Assembly: GCA_900541935.1 (NCBI GenBank)
Contig: UQLZ01000049.1
Location: 1-17,143, forward strand
Direction: 5' to 3'
Source: an uncultured Prevotellaceae bacterium
Lineage (GTDB): Bacteria; Bacteroidota; Bacteroidia; Bacteroidales; Muribaculaceae
DNA length: 17,143 bases
This document shows positions 6,535 to 15,186 of this stretch, piece after piece. The translations under genes and the position numbers were made by a program. Within the stretch, counting starts at the first letter, position 1, and each line of letters opens with the position of its first letter. The notes below the pieces were generated by a model. It made no database searches and had not been told where the DNA came from. It was given only the letters and a program-made list of their open reading frames with translations.

Positions 6535-7995
6535 GTGCCATATATCAGTTCAAACAAATCTATTTTCAAGCAAGTAGATTTCACTATAATAATATTATAT
6601 GCTATTCTTGTAATAGCTGGAGCAATAAGTATTTACGCGGCAAGTTATGATTTTGACAATGCCAGCATGCTTGACTTTTCAGAATTTTCAGGCAAGCAAT
6701 TTTTATGGATTGGACTGTCATTCATATTAGGCACTGCAATTCTTCTTGTCGATGACTGGTTCTTCGAGACATACGCATACCTTATATACGCAATTCTCAT
6801 TGTTTTACTTATAGTTACCATATTTATAGCCCCAGATATAAAAGGGTCCCATTCATGGATTGTGCTTGGTCCTGTCAGTCTGCAACCCGCTGAATTTGCG
6901 AAATTCGCAACCGCATTGGCACTCGCAAAACTATTCAGCAGTTATAATTTTGTACTTAACAACAAAGCAAGCAATTACTTTAAAGCATTACTTATAATTC
7001 TTATGCCAGTAGTAATCATCAAATTACAAGATGAAACAGGCTCTGCTTTAGTATTTCTTTCTCTTTTTCTAGTTCTATTTAGAGAAGGTATGAGTGGACT
7101 GATTCTATTCGCAGCATTCAGTAGTGTCGTTATATTTGTTGTAAGCCTAAAATATTCAGCACTTACCATTTTAGGCATTTCTGGTGGGGAATTCATAGTT
7201 CTCGCTCTAATATTGACAATGGTATTAGGAATGACTGTTTTCTATTGTAAATCATATATGTCTGCAAGAAATATCTTATTCATTTACCTTGGCAGTGCAA
7301 TAATTTTCACAACCCTTGCTCTTTTCGACATAGATATAAACGGCCGCATAATAATGCTATCAACTCTCGGCGCGACCATAGGATACATAATATTCGAGAC
7401 ACTCAAGCACGATGCAAAGAAATATATTATTATATGCCTTTTTGCAATTGGCTCAGCAGGTTTTATGTTCTCTACCAATGTTGCTCTCAACTCACTCGCC
7501 CCACACCAGCAGCAACGCATTAAAGTGGCTTTAGGCATTGTTGACGACCTTCGCGGATACGGATATAACGTCAACCAATCCAAAATTGCTATTGGTTCAG
7601 GCGGAGTAACCGGTAAGGGTTTTCTTAATGGGACACAGACAAAACTAAAGTACGTTCCAGAGCAGCATACCGATTTTATTTTCTGTACAATTGGAGAAGA
7701 GCAAGGTTTTATCGGAACAAGCATTGTCCTTGTTCTATTGGTTACTCTAATCCTACGAATAATAAAAATAGCCGAACGACAATATACGTCATTCGGCAGA
7801 GTATATGGCTATTGCGTAGCCTCATACCTTACATTCCACTTTGGCATCAATATCGGAATGGTTATTGGCCTATGCCCGGTTATTGGCATTCCTCTACCAT
7901 TCTTCAGTTATGGAGGTTCTTCACTTTGGGGATTTACAATTCTTCTTGCAATTCTTTTGAAGATTGACGCATCAAGGTCAGACAAGAGTTATTAA
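6535..7995 (+). CDS. rodA: Rod shape-determining protein RodA (SEDS peptidoglycan glycosyltransferase)
   Basis: This SEDS-family polytopic membrane protein polymerizes lipid II for lateral wall growth, normally with a class B PBP. It starts at GTG (6535) and has 486 residues, longer than the 370-400 of proteobacterial RodA because extra hydrophobic helices are inserted in the middle (about 150-270), as I recall for Bacteroidota RodA. Family motifs include GSHSWI, QPAEFAKF (about 117-124), LAPHQQQRIKVAL, GSGGVTGKG, PEQHTDFIF, GEEQGFIG and PLPFFSYGGSS. The usual QPSE reads QPAE here. The partner PBP2 and mreCD are not adjacent. Its stop lies 1 bp from the stop of the convergent miaA, with no terminator hairpin seen between them. 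FtsW is the alternative, but the gene context and the C-terminus favour RodA. Confidence 0.9.
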   Translation: MPYISSNKSIFKQVDFTIIILYAILVIAGAISIYAASYDFDNASMLDFSEFSGKQFLWIGLSFILGTAILLVDDWFFETYAYLIYAILIVLLIVTIFIAPDIKGSHSWIVLGPVSLQPAEFAKFATALALAKLFSSYNFVLNNKASNYFKALLIILMPVVIIKLQDETGSALVFLSLFLVLFREGMSGLILFAAFSSVVIFVVSLKYSALTILGISGGEFIVLALILTMVLGMTVFYCKSYMSARNILFIYLGSAIIFTTLALFDIDINGRIIMLSTLGATIGYIIFETLKHDAKKYIIICLFAIGSAGFMFSTNVALNSLAPHQQQRIKVALGIVDDLRGYGYNVNQSKIAIGSGGVTGKGFLNGTQTKLKYVPEQHTDFIFCTIGEEQGFIGTSIVLVLLVTLILRIIKIAERQYTSFGRVYGYCVASYLTFHFGINIGMVIGLCPVIGIPLPFFSYGGSSLWGFTILLAILLKIDASRSDKSY

Positions 7996-7996
7996 A

Positions 7997-8908
7997 CTAT
8001 ATTATCATCGCCTTAACTGCATCTACAAACTCATCGTCAGGCATATCGTATGGCAGCCAATTGATGTGGAAGCCTCGGCGCTCCATACCTCTAAACCAAG
8101 TCATCTGACGTTTGGCAAACTGATGGATTGCAATCTCCAAGCCTTCAAACATCTGTTCGTAAGTGATTTCTCCTATTATGTAGTTTGTAAGAAATTTATA
8201 TTCCAAACCGTAATAAATCAAATCTTCAGGAGCAATACCAGAGTCAAGCAAAGCCTTAACCTCTTCAACCATACCGTTTTCAAGCCTCTTTACCAATCTG
8301 TCGGAAATTTTTTCACGGCGTGCTTTCCTTTCAATATCAACGCCTACAAGCAGATAATCATGACGTGGATTAGGCTCAATGTCCTGCTGCACTTCAGGGT
8401 GCTCTGAATAATATGTCTGAATTTCAATAGCACGAATGGCACGCTTTGCAGAATCAACGTCTGTAGTATTGTGCAAAGTCTTCATTTTCTCAAGAATAGC
8501 AGTCAACTCCTCCAAAGACTTGCCGGCAAGACTTTCCCTCAACGCCTTATTTTCAGGCACCTTTGGCAAATTCAATCCTTTCAGTACAGATTCAACATAG
8601 AGTCCCGTTCCTCCACAAAGAACTGGCATCTTTCCTCTTTTTCGAATATCGGCTTCCGCCGTATTATAATCTCGGATATATTCAAATAGATTATACTTAT
8701 ATCCAGCAGGACAGATATCAATCAAATGATATGGAACGTTTCCATATTCTTCCAAATCTTTACCAGTGCCAATATCCATACCCTTATATAATTGTCTTGA
8801 ATCGGCACTAATTATCTCTCCGCCAACAGATTTAGCAAGAGCAACCGCCTTATGGGTCTTACCCGAAGCGGTAGGACCTGTTATCACTATCAAATTATAT
8901 TTGTTCAT
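7997..8908 (-). CDS. miaA: tRNA dimethylallyltransferase (MiaA), divergent Bacteroidota type
   Basis: MiaA transfers dimethylallyl from DMAPP to N6 of A37 in tRNAs reading UNN codons. I choose the ATG at 8908 (303 residues); an in-frame TTG three codons upstream is unlikely. Motifs: P-loop GPTASGKT at 11-18, then SADSRQLYKGMDIGTGK and GGTGLYVESVLKGL. Most MiaA proteins read IGTAKP and HHLID at the places where this one has IGTGKD and YHLID, so it belongs to a divergent branch; Bacteroidota often carry two MiaA paralogues. It follows the Nudix-like membrane protein gene by about 90 bp on the same strand. I saw only an imperfect promoter box (TGTATTTG), so it may be the last gene of the DPP-IV operon. 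Confidence 0.9.
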   Translation of the reverse strand: MNKYNLIVITGPTASGKTHKAVALAKSVGGEIISADSRQLYKGMDIGTGKDLEEYGNVPYHLIDICPAGYKYNLFEYIRDYNTAEADIRKRGKMPVLCGGTGLYVESVLKGLNLPKVPENKALRESLAGKSLEELTAILEKMKTLHNTTDVDSAKRAIRAIEIQTYYSEHPEVQQDIEPNPRHDYLLVGVDIERKARREKISDRLVKRLENGMVEEVKALLDSGIAPEDLIYYGLEYKFLTNYIIGEITYEQMFEGLEIAIHQFAKRQMTWFRGMERRGFHINWLPYDMPDDEFVDAVKAMII

Positions 8909-8997
8909 AATTGTCAAATACAGAATAAATCCCTACAAATTTAAGGTTTTTATTTCAGATATTCTGTGCTTTAAACGACAAACATGCTACCAGTATA

Positions 8998-10287
8998 TTA
9001 TCCAAGACCTTCTATATACTTATACCAAAAGAGTCGTAGTTTAGCGAAACTAACATCTCTATTGAATTTAGACAAATACACCCAGCGGTTATCACTGAAA
9101 TCAAGACTGCTGTTCTTAATCTCAGATATTGAAAAGTTTGGTATATAGCCTTTTATATCTATCCTTCTATGCCCGTCGATATCATAAATTTTGCTTGCTG
9201 TCATTATTCTAAAAATTCTTGACAATTCTGCAGTAACAAAAGGAGTAAACATTTCTTTATTATGATTTATAACCAATTCTTCCTTAGTCATCCACTCCCC
9301 TTTTACAGCAAATTTTTCCTCATACTTCAAAATCATCGACTTATCATCAATAAAACAGAAATAATGCTCAACACTCCTCTTCTGCTCAAAGTCAAGAGAG
9401 CCATAACAAAACCTAATTGAGCCTACATTTACAAAACCAAGACGCTCAGCCATATATGATTTTGCAAAGCCCACTGATATTTTTTCTTCAAATTCGCTAT
9501 CCACAATAAATGGAGTTTCGTACATTTCATTCTGTATAACATAATACACAGTATCCCCACATACAACAGTTATCCTCAGCCTTTTTTTTCCTACAGGAAC
9601 TTCCTGTCGCGTTTCAAATTTATCATATCGACGATAAACGCGTATAAGAAAATACCGAAACCGAAGCATCAGCAAATCCATAGTTACTATAATTGGTGGC
9701 AGGAAATAGAATATAAAATCATCAAAAGAACTGTCATAAAAAGAATTACTAACAAATATTTCGTATCCCCAAACTACTATAATTCCAACTATTGCCACCT
9801 TAATCTGCCTAGGGACGAGATAACGGTTTTCCCTTTCATATATATGCCCCAAAGCCTTCCGTTCGCATACAGAACCATTACGAAGCAGGCAATCTATACA
9901 AAGGACATTTTTTAATCCCTTATACTTCATAACCAGCAGAACAATAAGAACAACAACAGGCAACAGCATTGCTTTTAATGGTTTGACTTCAGCCAACCTG
10001 TCTGCATTAAAGAAATCGATGACAACAAAGCAAATTGTTATAATCAATAATGAACGTGCTGCTGAATATGGAATCAGCATACATGTTTCAACTTTACTTT
10101 TCCTATTAAAACGGACAAACGAAAAGAGTAACAACGATACCAGCAAAGTTATAAAATGACACCATCCCGCCGGCAATAGCATAATGAATAACGGCACGAC
10201 AGATACAGATACTGCCCCCAAAGCGTAATTACGCCATATTATGAACGGAGAGCAACTGGATACGTTGTTACACTTCTTATTATTCAC
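8998..10287 (-). CDS. Six-helix membrane protein with degenerate Nudix-like C-terminal region, unknown function
   Basis: The start is GTG at 10287, 6 bp after the DPP-IV stop, so the two are probably translationally coupled. The N-terminal half has about six hydrophobic segments (near residues 19-38, 40-59, 77-93, 104-121, 163-180, 190-208). A cytosolic-looking loop between the fourth and fifth carries CIDC and a charged stretch ERKALGHIYERENRYL (about 130-157). The soluble C-terminal half (about 232-429) resembles a worn Nudix fold: RLRITVVCGDTVYYV as an opening strand, AKSYMAERLGF (275-285) where REUxEExGU is expected, then HYFCFID and KGEWMTKEEL (329-338). Of the Nudix box only Glu281, Gly284 and the hydrophobic positions remain, so it should not hydrolyse. 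I recall similar uncharacterized proteins in Bacteroidales. The Nudix assignment is inference. Confidence 0.75.
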   Translation of the reverse strand: MNNKKCNNVSSCSPFIIWRNYALGAVSVSVVPLFIMLLPAGWCHFITLLVSLLLFSFVRFNRKSKVETCMLIPYSAARSLLIITICFVVIDFFNADRLAEVKPLKAMLLPVVVLIVLLVMKYKGLKNVLCIDCLLRNGSVCERKALGHIYERENRYLVPRQIKVAIVGIIVVWGYEIFVSNSFYDSSFDDFIFYFLPPIIVTMDLLMLRFRYFLIRVYRRYDKFETRQEVPVGKKRLRITVVCGDTVYYVIQNEMYETPFIVDSEFEEKISVGFAKSYMAERLGFVNVGSIRFCYGSLDFEQKRSVEHYFCFIDDKSMILKYEEKFAVKGEWMTKEELVINHNKEMFTPFVTAELSRIFRIMTASKIYDIDGHRRIDIKGYIPNFSISEIKNSSLDFSDNRWVYLSKFNRDVSFAKLRLFWYKYIEGLG

Positions 10288-10293
10288 GTATTT

Positions 10294-12471
10294 CTATTTT
10301 TTCAAATGAGAGTCGAAAAATTTAAGAATCTTCTTATATAATGGATATCTTGCACCACAATTTCTAATAAAGTGATTTTCATTTGTATATATCATCATAT
10401 CAAGAAGTTGACCAGCATCTGTAGCTTTTGCAACATATTCGTATGTATTAGCGGGATGAACATTATCATCAGCCGTACCGGTAATGATCAGCAACTCACC
10501 TTTCAATTTATCCACTCTGTTAATTGCAGAAGCAGCATCATATCCTAAAGAGTTTTGCTGCGGAGTTAACATAAATCTTTCTGTATATACGGAATCATAC
10601 AGTCTCCAGTCTGTAACAGGAGCAACAGCAACACCGGCCGCATACGGACTATTATTCTGAGACATAGCCATAAGAGTTTCATAGCCACCATAACTCCAAC
10701 CAAAGATACCTATATTATCTGCATCAACATATTCAAGAGATGCCATATAATTGGCAGCGGCTATCTGGTCAATACTTTCATACTTGCCTAAATTCTTATA
10801 CACAGTAGATGCAAATGCCTTTCCTCTACCACCGGTTCCACGTCCGTCAACACACGCAACAATATAACCAGACTGAGCTACATAATGCAACCAATCAACT
10901 TCCCAACGATTCAAAACCAACTGTGAATCAGGCCCACTATAATGGTACATTATAACAGGGTATTTACGACTCGGATTAAAATCATTTGGCTTTATCATAT
11001 ATCCATTCAACTCATATCCATCTGAGTTGAAAGTAAAGAATTCTTTCTTTGGCATTCTACCAGCATAAATTTCTTTATAAGCAGCATTATCCTCAAGAAC
11101 TCTAATCTTCTTTCCTGCAAAATTGTGAAGAGTATAGATATTTGGAACATTTATATCACTATGGTTAAGAATATAGAAATTCAATCCTCGGCTAAAAACC
11201 GCTGAATTTGCACCTTCTTCAGTCGAAAGTTTTTTGACAGTACCTTTTGCGTCAACAGAAGAGACAACAGTTGTCAAAGGTCCATCTTGATTTGACTGAA
11301 AATAGAAAGTTTTCTTTTCTGGATTATATCCATAGTAATCCGTAACCTCCCAATTACCTTTTGTTATCTGTTTTATCAAAGCACCAGCGTTTGAATACTG
11401 ATACAAATGACAATATCCATCTTTTTCACTTGCAACCACAAAGAAATCTAGATAATATTTGGTCATACTTGTTATCGCAGGGTCAATCCAAGAAGTTGAC
11501 TTATCTGTATATATCAATTTTGCAACCGTAGACCTTGGATTGACAGAGTAAAGTCTCATTTCATTTTGGTCGCGGTTCAACGTGTTTACCATAAGCCTGT
11601 CTGGCGTCAAACCAAACTCTATTTTATTAATATATGATTCTGAATCAATTGGAATATTCATCGTCTTCAATACCCTTGTTTCAATATCATAACTCAATGC
11701 CTGGATTTTGGAATTTTTTTCTCCTGCAACAGGATATTTATAAGTAAACTTACCTGGATACTTTGCATATTCAGAGTTTGGATTACATGCTCCTGAATAA
11801 ATAGGCAATGAGTAAGTTTTAACTTCCGATTCATCCCAACGAAGGAATGCAAGCATTGAATTGTCAGGAGACCAGGTCAAAGAACTCAACATTCCGAACT
11901 CTTCTTGATATACCCAATCAGGAACACCATTTATAACCTTATTCAACTCACCATCCTTAGTAACAGGTACAACTGTTCCATAGTCGATTTTTGCAACATA
12001 AACGTTGTTATCCTTAACGAAAGCAACCATTCGGTCATCGTGAGAAAAGACAGGTATTTCCTGCTTTCCTTCTGCCAACGGCTTGATATTATTTCTTGCA
12101 ATATCATAAACATAGAATGACGCCCTAAATGAATGTCGGTAAATTTCCTCAGAATCTGTATAAAGCAACAAAAGTTTCTCATTTGGAGACAAAATAAAAC
12201 CGTCCCAATACTCAACATTGCATTTATTCAACTCCTTAGTATCCATTACGACACTCAGCAATTTTCCACTTTTTATATCATATCTCTCAACACGCTGCAA
12301 ATCATCAGACAATTGCATATAATCTGTTCCGTCTGCGGTGAAGACCATTTCATTCAAACCAACAGGGCGAGTGTTTAATGAGCACTCCTTCAATGTTAAA
12401 TCAGCAGCAAATGAACTGCCAAAAACCATTAGCGATACTACAGCCGCTATTAATCTTCTTTGCATCTTCAT
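10294..12471 (-). CDS. Dipeptidyl peptidase IV-like S9B serine peptidase
   Basis: This exported prolyl dipeptidase removes X-Pro (or X-Ala) dipeptides from peptide N-termini, in the periplasm or at the cell surface. Residues 1-22 are a signal peptide with likely cleavage after SSFA. An eight-bladed-propeller-like region (about 30-470) precedes the alpha/beta hydrolase domain. The DPP-IV substrate-anchoring Glu pair is present in DWVYQEEFG. The catalytic triad is visible: Ser593 in GWSYGGY, Asp in TADDNVH (668/669) and His700 in NENHFI. VDGRGTGGRG is also family-typical. The length of 725 residues is normal. A second in-frame ATG two codons in could also start it. The promoter box TAAATTTG lies about 19 bp upstream. 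It leads an apparent operon with the membrane protein and possibly miaA. Confidence 0.92.
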   Translation of the reverse strand: MKMQRRLIAAVVSLMVFGSSFAADLTLKECSLNTRPVGLNEMVFTADGTDYMQLSDDLQRVERYDIKSGKLLSVVMDTKELNKCNVEYWDGFILSPNEKLLLLYTDSEEIYRHSFRASFYVYDIARNNIKPLAEGKQEIPVFSHDDRMVAFVKDNNVYVAKIDYGTVVPVTKDGELNKVINGVPDWVYQEEFGMLSSLTWSPDNSMLAFLRWDESEVKTYSLPIYSGACNPNSEYAKYPGKFTYKYPVAGEKNSKIQALSYDIETRVLKTMNIPIDSESYINKIEFGLTPDRLMVNTLNRDQNEMRLYSVNPRSTVAKLIYTDKSTSWIDPAITSMTKYYLDFFVVASEKDGYCHLYQYSNAGALIKQITKGNWEVTDYYGYNPEKKTFYFQSNQDGPLTTVVSSVDAKGTVKKLSTEEGANSAVFSRGLNFYILNHSDINVPNIYTLHNFAGKKIRVLEDNAAYKEIYAGRMPKKEFFTFNSDGYELNGYMIKPNDFNPSRKYPVIMYHYSGPDSQLVLNRWEVDWLHYVAQSGYIVACVDGRGTGGRGKAFASTVYKNLGKYESIDQIAAANYMASLEYVDADNIGIFGWSYGGYETLMAMSQNNSPYAAGVAVAPVTDWRLYDSVYTERFMLTPQQNSLGYDAASAINRVDKLKGELLIITGTADDNVHPANTYEYVAKATDAGQLLDMMIYTNENHFIRNCGARYPLYKKILKFFDSHLKK

Positions 12472-12489
12472 AAAGTATTATTTATATTG

Positions 12490-12497
12490 CAAATTTA
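12490..12497 (-). promoter_or_regulatory. -7 promoter box of the DPP-IV gene
   Basis: The minus strand reads TAAATTTG, matching TAnnTTTG, 19 bp before the ATG. No good -33 element is seen. Confidence 0.6.
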
Positions 12498-12560
12498 CGA
12501 AATCTTTTTTATCTAAATGTGATAAACTTTACTTATGGACAAAAAAACGATTTAACTTGT

Positions 12561-12590
12561 TTTGTCTTCTATCAGTCTGCACTATCTTTA
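12561..12590 (+). promoter_or_regulatory. Possible second, distal promoter upstream of rarA
   Basis: TTTG (12561-12564), an 18-bp spacer and TATCTTTA (12583-12590) differ from TTTG-N19-TAnnTTTG by one base and one spacer position. It would give rarA a leader of about 155 nt in the 283-bp gap between DPP-IV and rarA. The only small ORF I see in that leader is a 19-codon hydrophobic one at 12657-12716, which I do not call. Confidence 0.3.
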
Positions 12591-12703
12591 CATCAAACCA
12601 TATACAAAGGACTAATAAAATATATACAAAATATATTAATACCTTTTTGAAAATTAATGCAGTTTATAACTGATAAGATAACAATAATAATAGTAATAAT
12701 GTT

Positions 12704-12711
12704 TACCTTTG
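12704..12711 (+). promoter_or_regulatory. -7 promoter box of rarA
   Basis: TACCTTTG matches TAnnTTTG, 43 bp before the ATG at 12755. The -33 element is not evident. Confidence 0.6.
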
Positions 12712-12754
12712 CGTAAATAATAAATCTCACCCATAAAAATTAATAAAACAGGAA

Positions 12755-14035
12755 ATGACATTTGAGCCATTAGCAGAGCGACTACGCCCTAAGAATCTTG
12801 ACGATTATGTTGGACAGAAACACCTTGTTGGAGAAGGCTGCATATTGCGTAGGATGATAGAATCAGGCAGTATAGCCTCTTTCATTCTCTGGGGACCTCC
12901 TGGAGTAGGCAAAACAACCCTTGCCAGAATAATCGCAACTCAAGTTAATGCTCCTTTTTACACTCTATCTGCTGTAAGTTCTGGAGTTAAGGAAGTTCGT
13001 GACGTTCTTAACCGCTGCTCAAACGACAGTAAAAGCATGTTTGTCAAGCACCGCCCTATCCTATTTATTGACGAAATCCACCGTTTCAACAAGTCTCAGC
13101 AAGACTCCTTGCTTAATGCTGTGGAAACAGGAATCGTCACACTTATAGGAGCGACTACTGAAAATCCGTCATTTGAAATAATACGTCCTCTTCTTTCTCG
13201 GGCTCAAGTATATGTATTAAAACCGCTAACAGACTCTGATTTAGAGGAATTACTAAATCGAGCGATTCTAAAAGACGAAGTTTTGAGTAAAAAGAAAGTT
13301 ATTGTCGAAGAAAAAGCCGCTCTATTCCAATATGCTGGTGGCGATGCCCGTAAAATGCTTAATATTCTTGACCTAATCTACCAGTCTGTTAAAGAAAATG
13401 AAGATATGGTTATAAACAATGGCATTGTAACCGAACGGCTCCAACAGAATCCTGCAGCATACGACAAAGACGGAGAAATGCACTATGACATTATTTCCGC
13501 ATTCATCAAATCCGTTCGGGGAAGTGATCCTGACGCTGCTGTATATTGGCTTGCTCGAATGATTCACGGAGGAGAGGACCCTGCATTTATTGCTCGGCGA
13601 CTTGTTATATTGGCCGCTGAAGATATTGGCCTTGCCAACCCTAATGCCCTATTACTTGCAAATGCAACATTCGACGCACTTCAAAAAATAGGATGGCCTG
13701 AAGGTAGGATAATCCTTTCTGAATGCACAATTTATCTTGCAACTTCGCCAAAAAGCAACTCTGCATACAATGCTATTAATGAAGCTATTGCATATGTTGA
13801 ACAAACTGGCAACCAACCAGTTCCTCTACATTTGAGAAACGCTCCAACGAAATTGATGAAAGATTTAGGTTATGGAACAAACTACAAGTATCCTCACGTT
13901 TATCCCAATCATTTTACAGAGCAACAATATATGCCCGACAAATCAATAGGTAAACAATTTTGGATTCCTTGCTCAAATGCACAGGAAAGTAAAATGAACG
14001 AGCGACAGCAATTCCTTTGGAAAAAAGAAAAATAA
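12755..14035 (+). CDS. rarA: Replication-associated recombination protein A (RarA/MgsA), AAA+ ATPase
   Basis: RarA is a clamp-loader-like AAA+ ATPase that acts at stalled or gapped replication forks. The 426-residue protein has Walker A GPPGVGKT at 47-54, Walker B ILFIDEIHRF at 102-111, sensor I GATTENPSF, and the C-terminal MgsA region (HGGEDPAFIARRL, AAEDIGLANP, NAINEA, PLHLRNAPTKLMKDLGYG, YKYPHVYPNHF). The length is close to the E. coli protein. The start ATG follows a promoter box by 43 bp. Its stop codon abuts the stop of the convergent glycerate kinase gene (14035/14036), and its apparent terminator lies inside that gene at 14042-14073. Confidence 0.95.
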   Translation: MTFEPLAERLRPKNLDDYVGQKHLVGEGCILRRMIESGSIASFILWGPPGVGKTTLARIIATQVNAPFYTLSAVSSGVKEVRDVLNRCSNDSKSMFVKHRPILFIDEIHRFNKSQQDSLLNAVETGIVTLIGATTENPSFEIIRPLLSRAQVYVLKPLTDSDLEELLNRAILKDEVLSKKKVIVEEKAALFQYAGGDARKMLNILDLIYQSVKENEDMVINNGIVTERLQQNPAAYDKDGEMHYDIISAFIKSVRGSDPDAAVYWLARMIHGGEDPAFIARRLVILAAEDIGLANPNALLLANATFDALQKIGWPEGRIILSECTIYLATSPKSNSAYNAINEAIAYVEQTGNQPVPLHLRNAPTKLMKDLGYGTNYKYPHVYPNHFTEQQYMPDKSIGKQFWIPCSNAQESKMNERQQFLWKKEK

Positions 14036-15163
14036 TCATTTGGACAGCAAACGGAAAACTTCACTTGCTGTCCTTTTTATATTATCCTTTGCTACATCAG
14101 GAAGCATTGCTTCTTCTAACTTCATACCATTTGGGACAACAGAATGAACTGAATAAAAACCATTATCTAATAGGATTTGAGCATCATCAATTCGCCCAGC
14201 CAAAGCAATTGTTTTTACACCTTTTGCAAGCGCACGCCTACATACCCCAAACGGCGTTTTCCCAAGCAATGAAGTCTTATCCATCGCACCTTCTCCAGTT
14301 ATAACAAAGTCTGCACCAACAACCTTTTTATTAAAACCAACAATATCCAAAATTTCCTCAATGCCTTGCTTAAGTTGTGCATTCAAGACAGCAGACAAAG
14401 TGCCACCTATACCACCCGCTGCACCCGAAAACCGCTCAAACCTAATATCTTTTCCAAATTTTTTCTGCAAAATCTTCGCAAAGTTTTCAAGTCCTGCATC
14501 TAAAACCAAAACATCATCATAAGATGCTCCTTTTTGCGGAGCAAAAAGATACGCAGCACCATTAATACCACAAAAGTCAGCAGAAACATCACAAAGCAAA
14601 GTAAATGAGCATTCTTTCAAGCGGGCATCAACTTCTGATTCATCAATGTCAACTACGCTATTAAGGCTACAACCAATAGGCGGCAAAACAATCCCATTAT
14701 CATCTAAAAACTTATAGCCTAAAGCAGAAAGAATTCCCATTGCCGCATCGTTGGTAGCACTACCACCCAAGCCTATAAGAAATTTTCTCACGCCTCTATT
14801 AATTGCATCAATAATGATTTCGCCAGTACCAAATGATGTGGTTTGCAATGGATTACGTTGCTTCTTACCAATCAATGCTATCCCAGAAGCAATTGCAACA
14901 TCAAGAACCGCAGTATCACCATTAATTATCCCATATCTGACTGATATTTCTTTATTCAAAGGATTATGTACAACCATATCAACCCACAACCCGTCAAGCG
15001 ACATAACTACCGCTTCCATAGTTCCGTCACCTCCGTCAGCAACATATAGTTTGTCAATTTGGCAACCTGGAATCGATGTAAAAATACCCTCTTCAATGGA
15101 ACCCGCAACCTCTGGGGAACTCAGAGAACCTTTGAACTTATCTGGTGCAATCAGAATTTTCAT
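14036..15163 (-). CDS. glxK: Glycerate kinase (GlxK/GarK type I family)
   Basis: This enzyme phosphorylates D-glycerate, feeding C3 acids from serine, glyoxylate or glucarate breakdown into glycolysis; the GlxK/GarK family gives 2-phosphoglycerate. The 375-residue protein matches the family throughout: MKILIAPDKFKGSLSS at the N-terminus, VADGGDGTM, IGLGGSATNDAAMG, the GAAGGIGG glycine motif, and GEGAMDKTSLLGKTP. It starts 23 bp after the stop of the C10 protease frame on the same strand, and I found no promoter box of its own, so co-transcription with the protease is likely. No functional link to the protease is obvious. Its last ten codons form the stem-loop that appears to terminate rarA. 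Confidence 0.93.
   Translation of the reverse strand: MKILIAPDKFKGSLSSPEVAGSIEEGIFTSIPGCQIDKLYVADGGDGTMEAVVMSLDGLWVDMVVHNPLNKEISVRYGIINGDTAVLDVAIASGIALIGKKQRNPLQTTSFGTGEIIIDAINRGVRKFLIGLGGSATNDAAMGILSALGYKFLDDNGIVLPPIGCSLNSVVDIDESEVDARLKECSFTLLCDVSADFCGINGAAYLFAPQKGASYDDVLVLDAGLENFAKILQKKFGKDIRFERFSGAAGGIGGTLSAVLNAQLKQGIEEILDIVGFNKKVVGADFVITGEGAMDKTSLLGKTPFGVCRRALAKGVKTIALAGRIDDAQILLDNGFYSVHSVVPNGMKLEEAMLPDVAKDNIKRTASEVFRLLSK
14042..14073 (+). terminator. rarA terminator embedded in the glycerate kinase coding end
   Basis: A perfect 9-bp stem (GGACAGCAA at 14042-14050 with TTGCTGTCC at 14065-14073) with a 14-nt loop is followed by TTTTTAT. It starts 6 nt after the rarA stop. On the opposite strand the same bases encode the final TASEVFRLLS of glycerate kinase. 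Confidence 0.75.
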
Positions 15164-15186
15164 AGATAAGGTTTATACTAAAGAAC

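Noticed and set aside
7284..7724. A 146-residue minus-strand frame inside rodA
   Set aside because: A shadow of the well-conserved RodA C-terminal motifs on the opposite strand.
12338..12673. A 111-residue plus-strand frame at the start of the DPP-IV gene
   Set aside because: It runs antisense through the signal peptide region and both promoters, with no recognizable domain.
12657..12716. A 19-codon hydrophobic ORF in the rarA leader (MQFITDKITIIIVIMFTFA)
   Set aside because: It consists mostly of ATA/ATT-type codons in AT-rich DNA and overlaps the rarA promoter box; there is no independent support.
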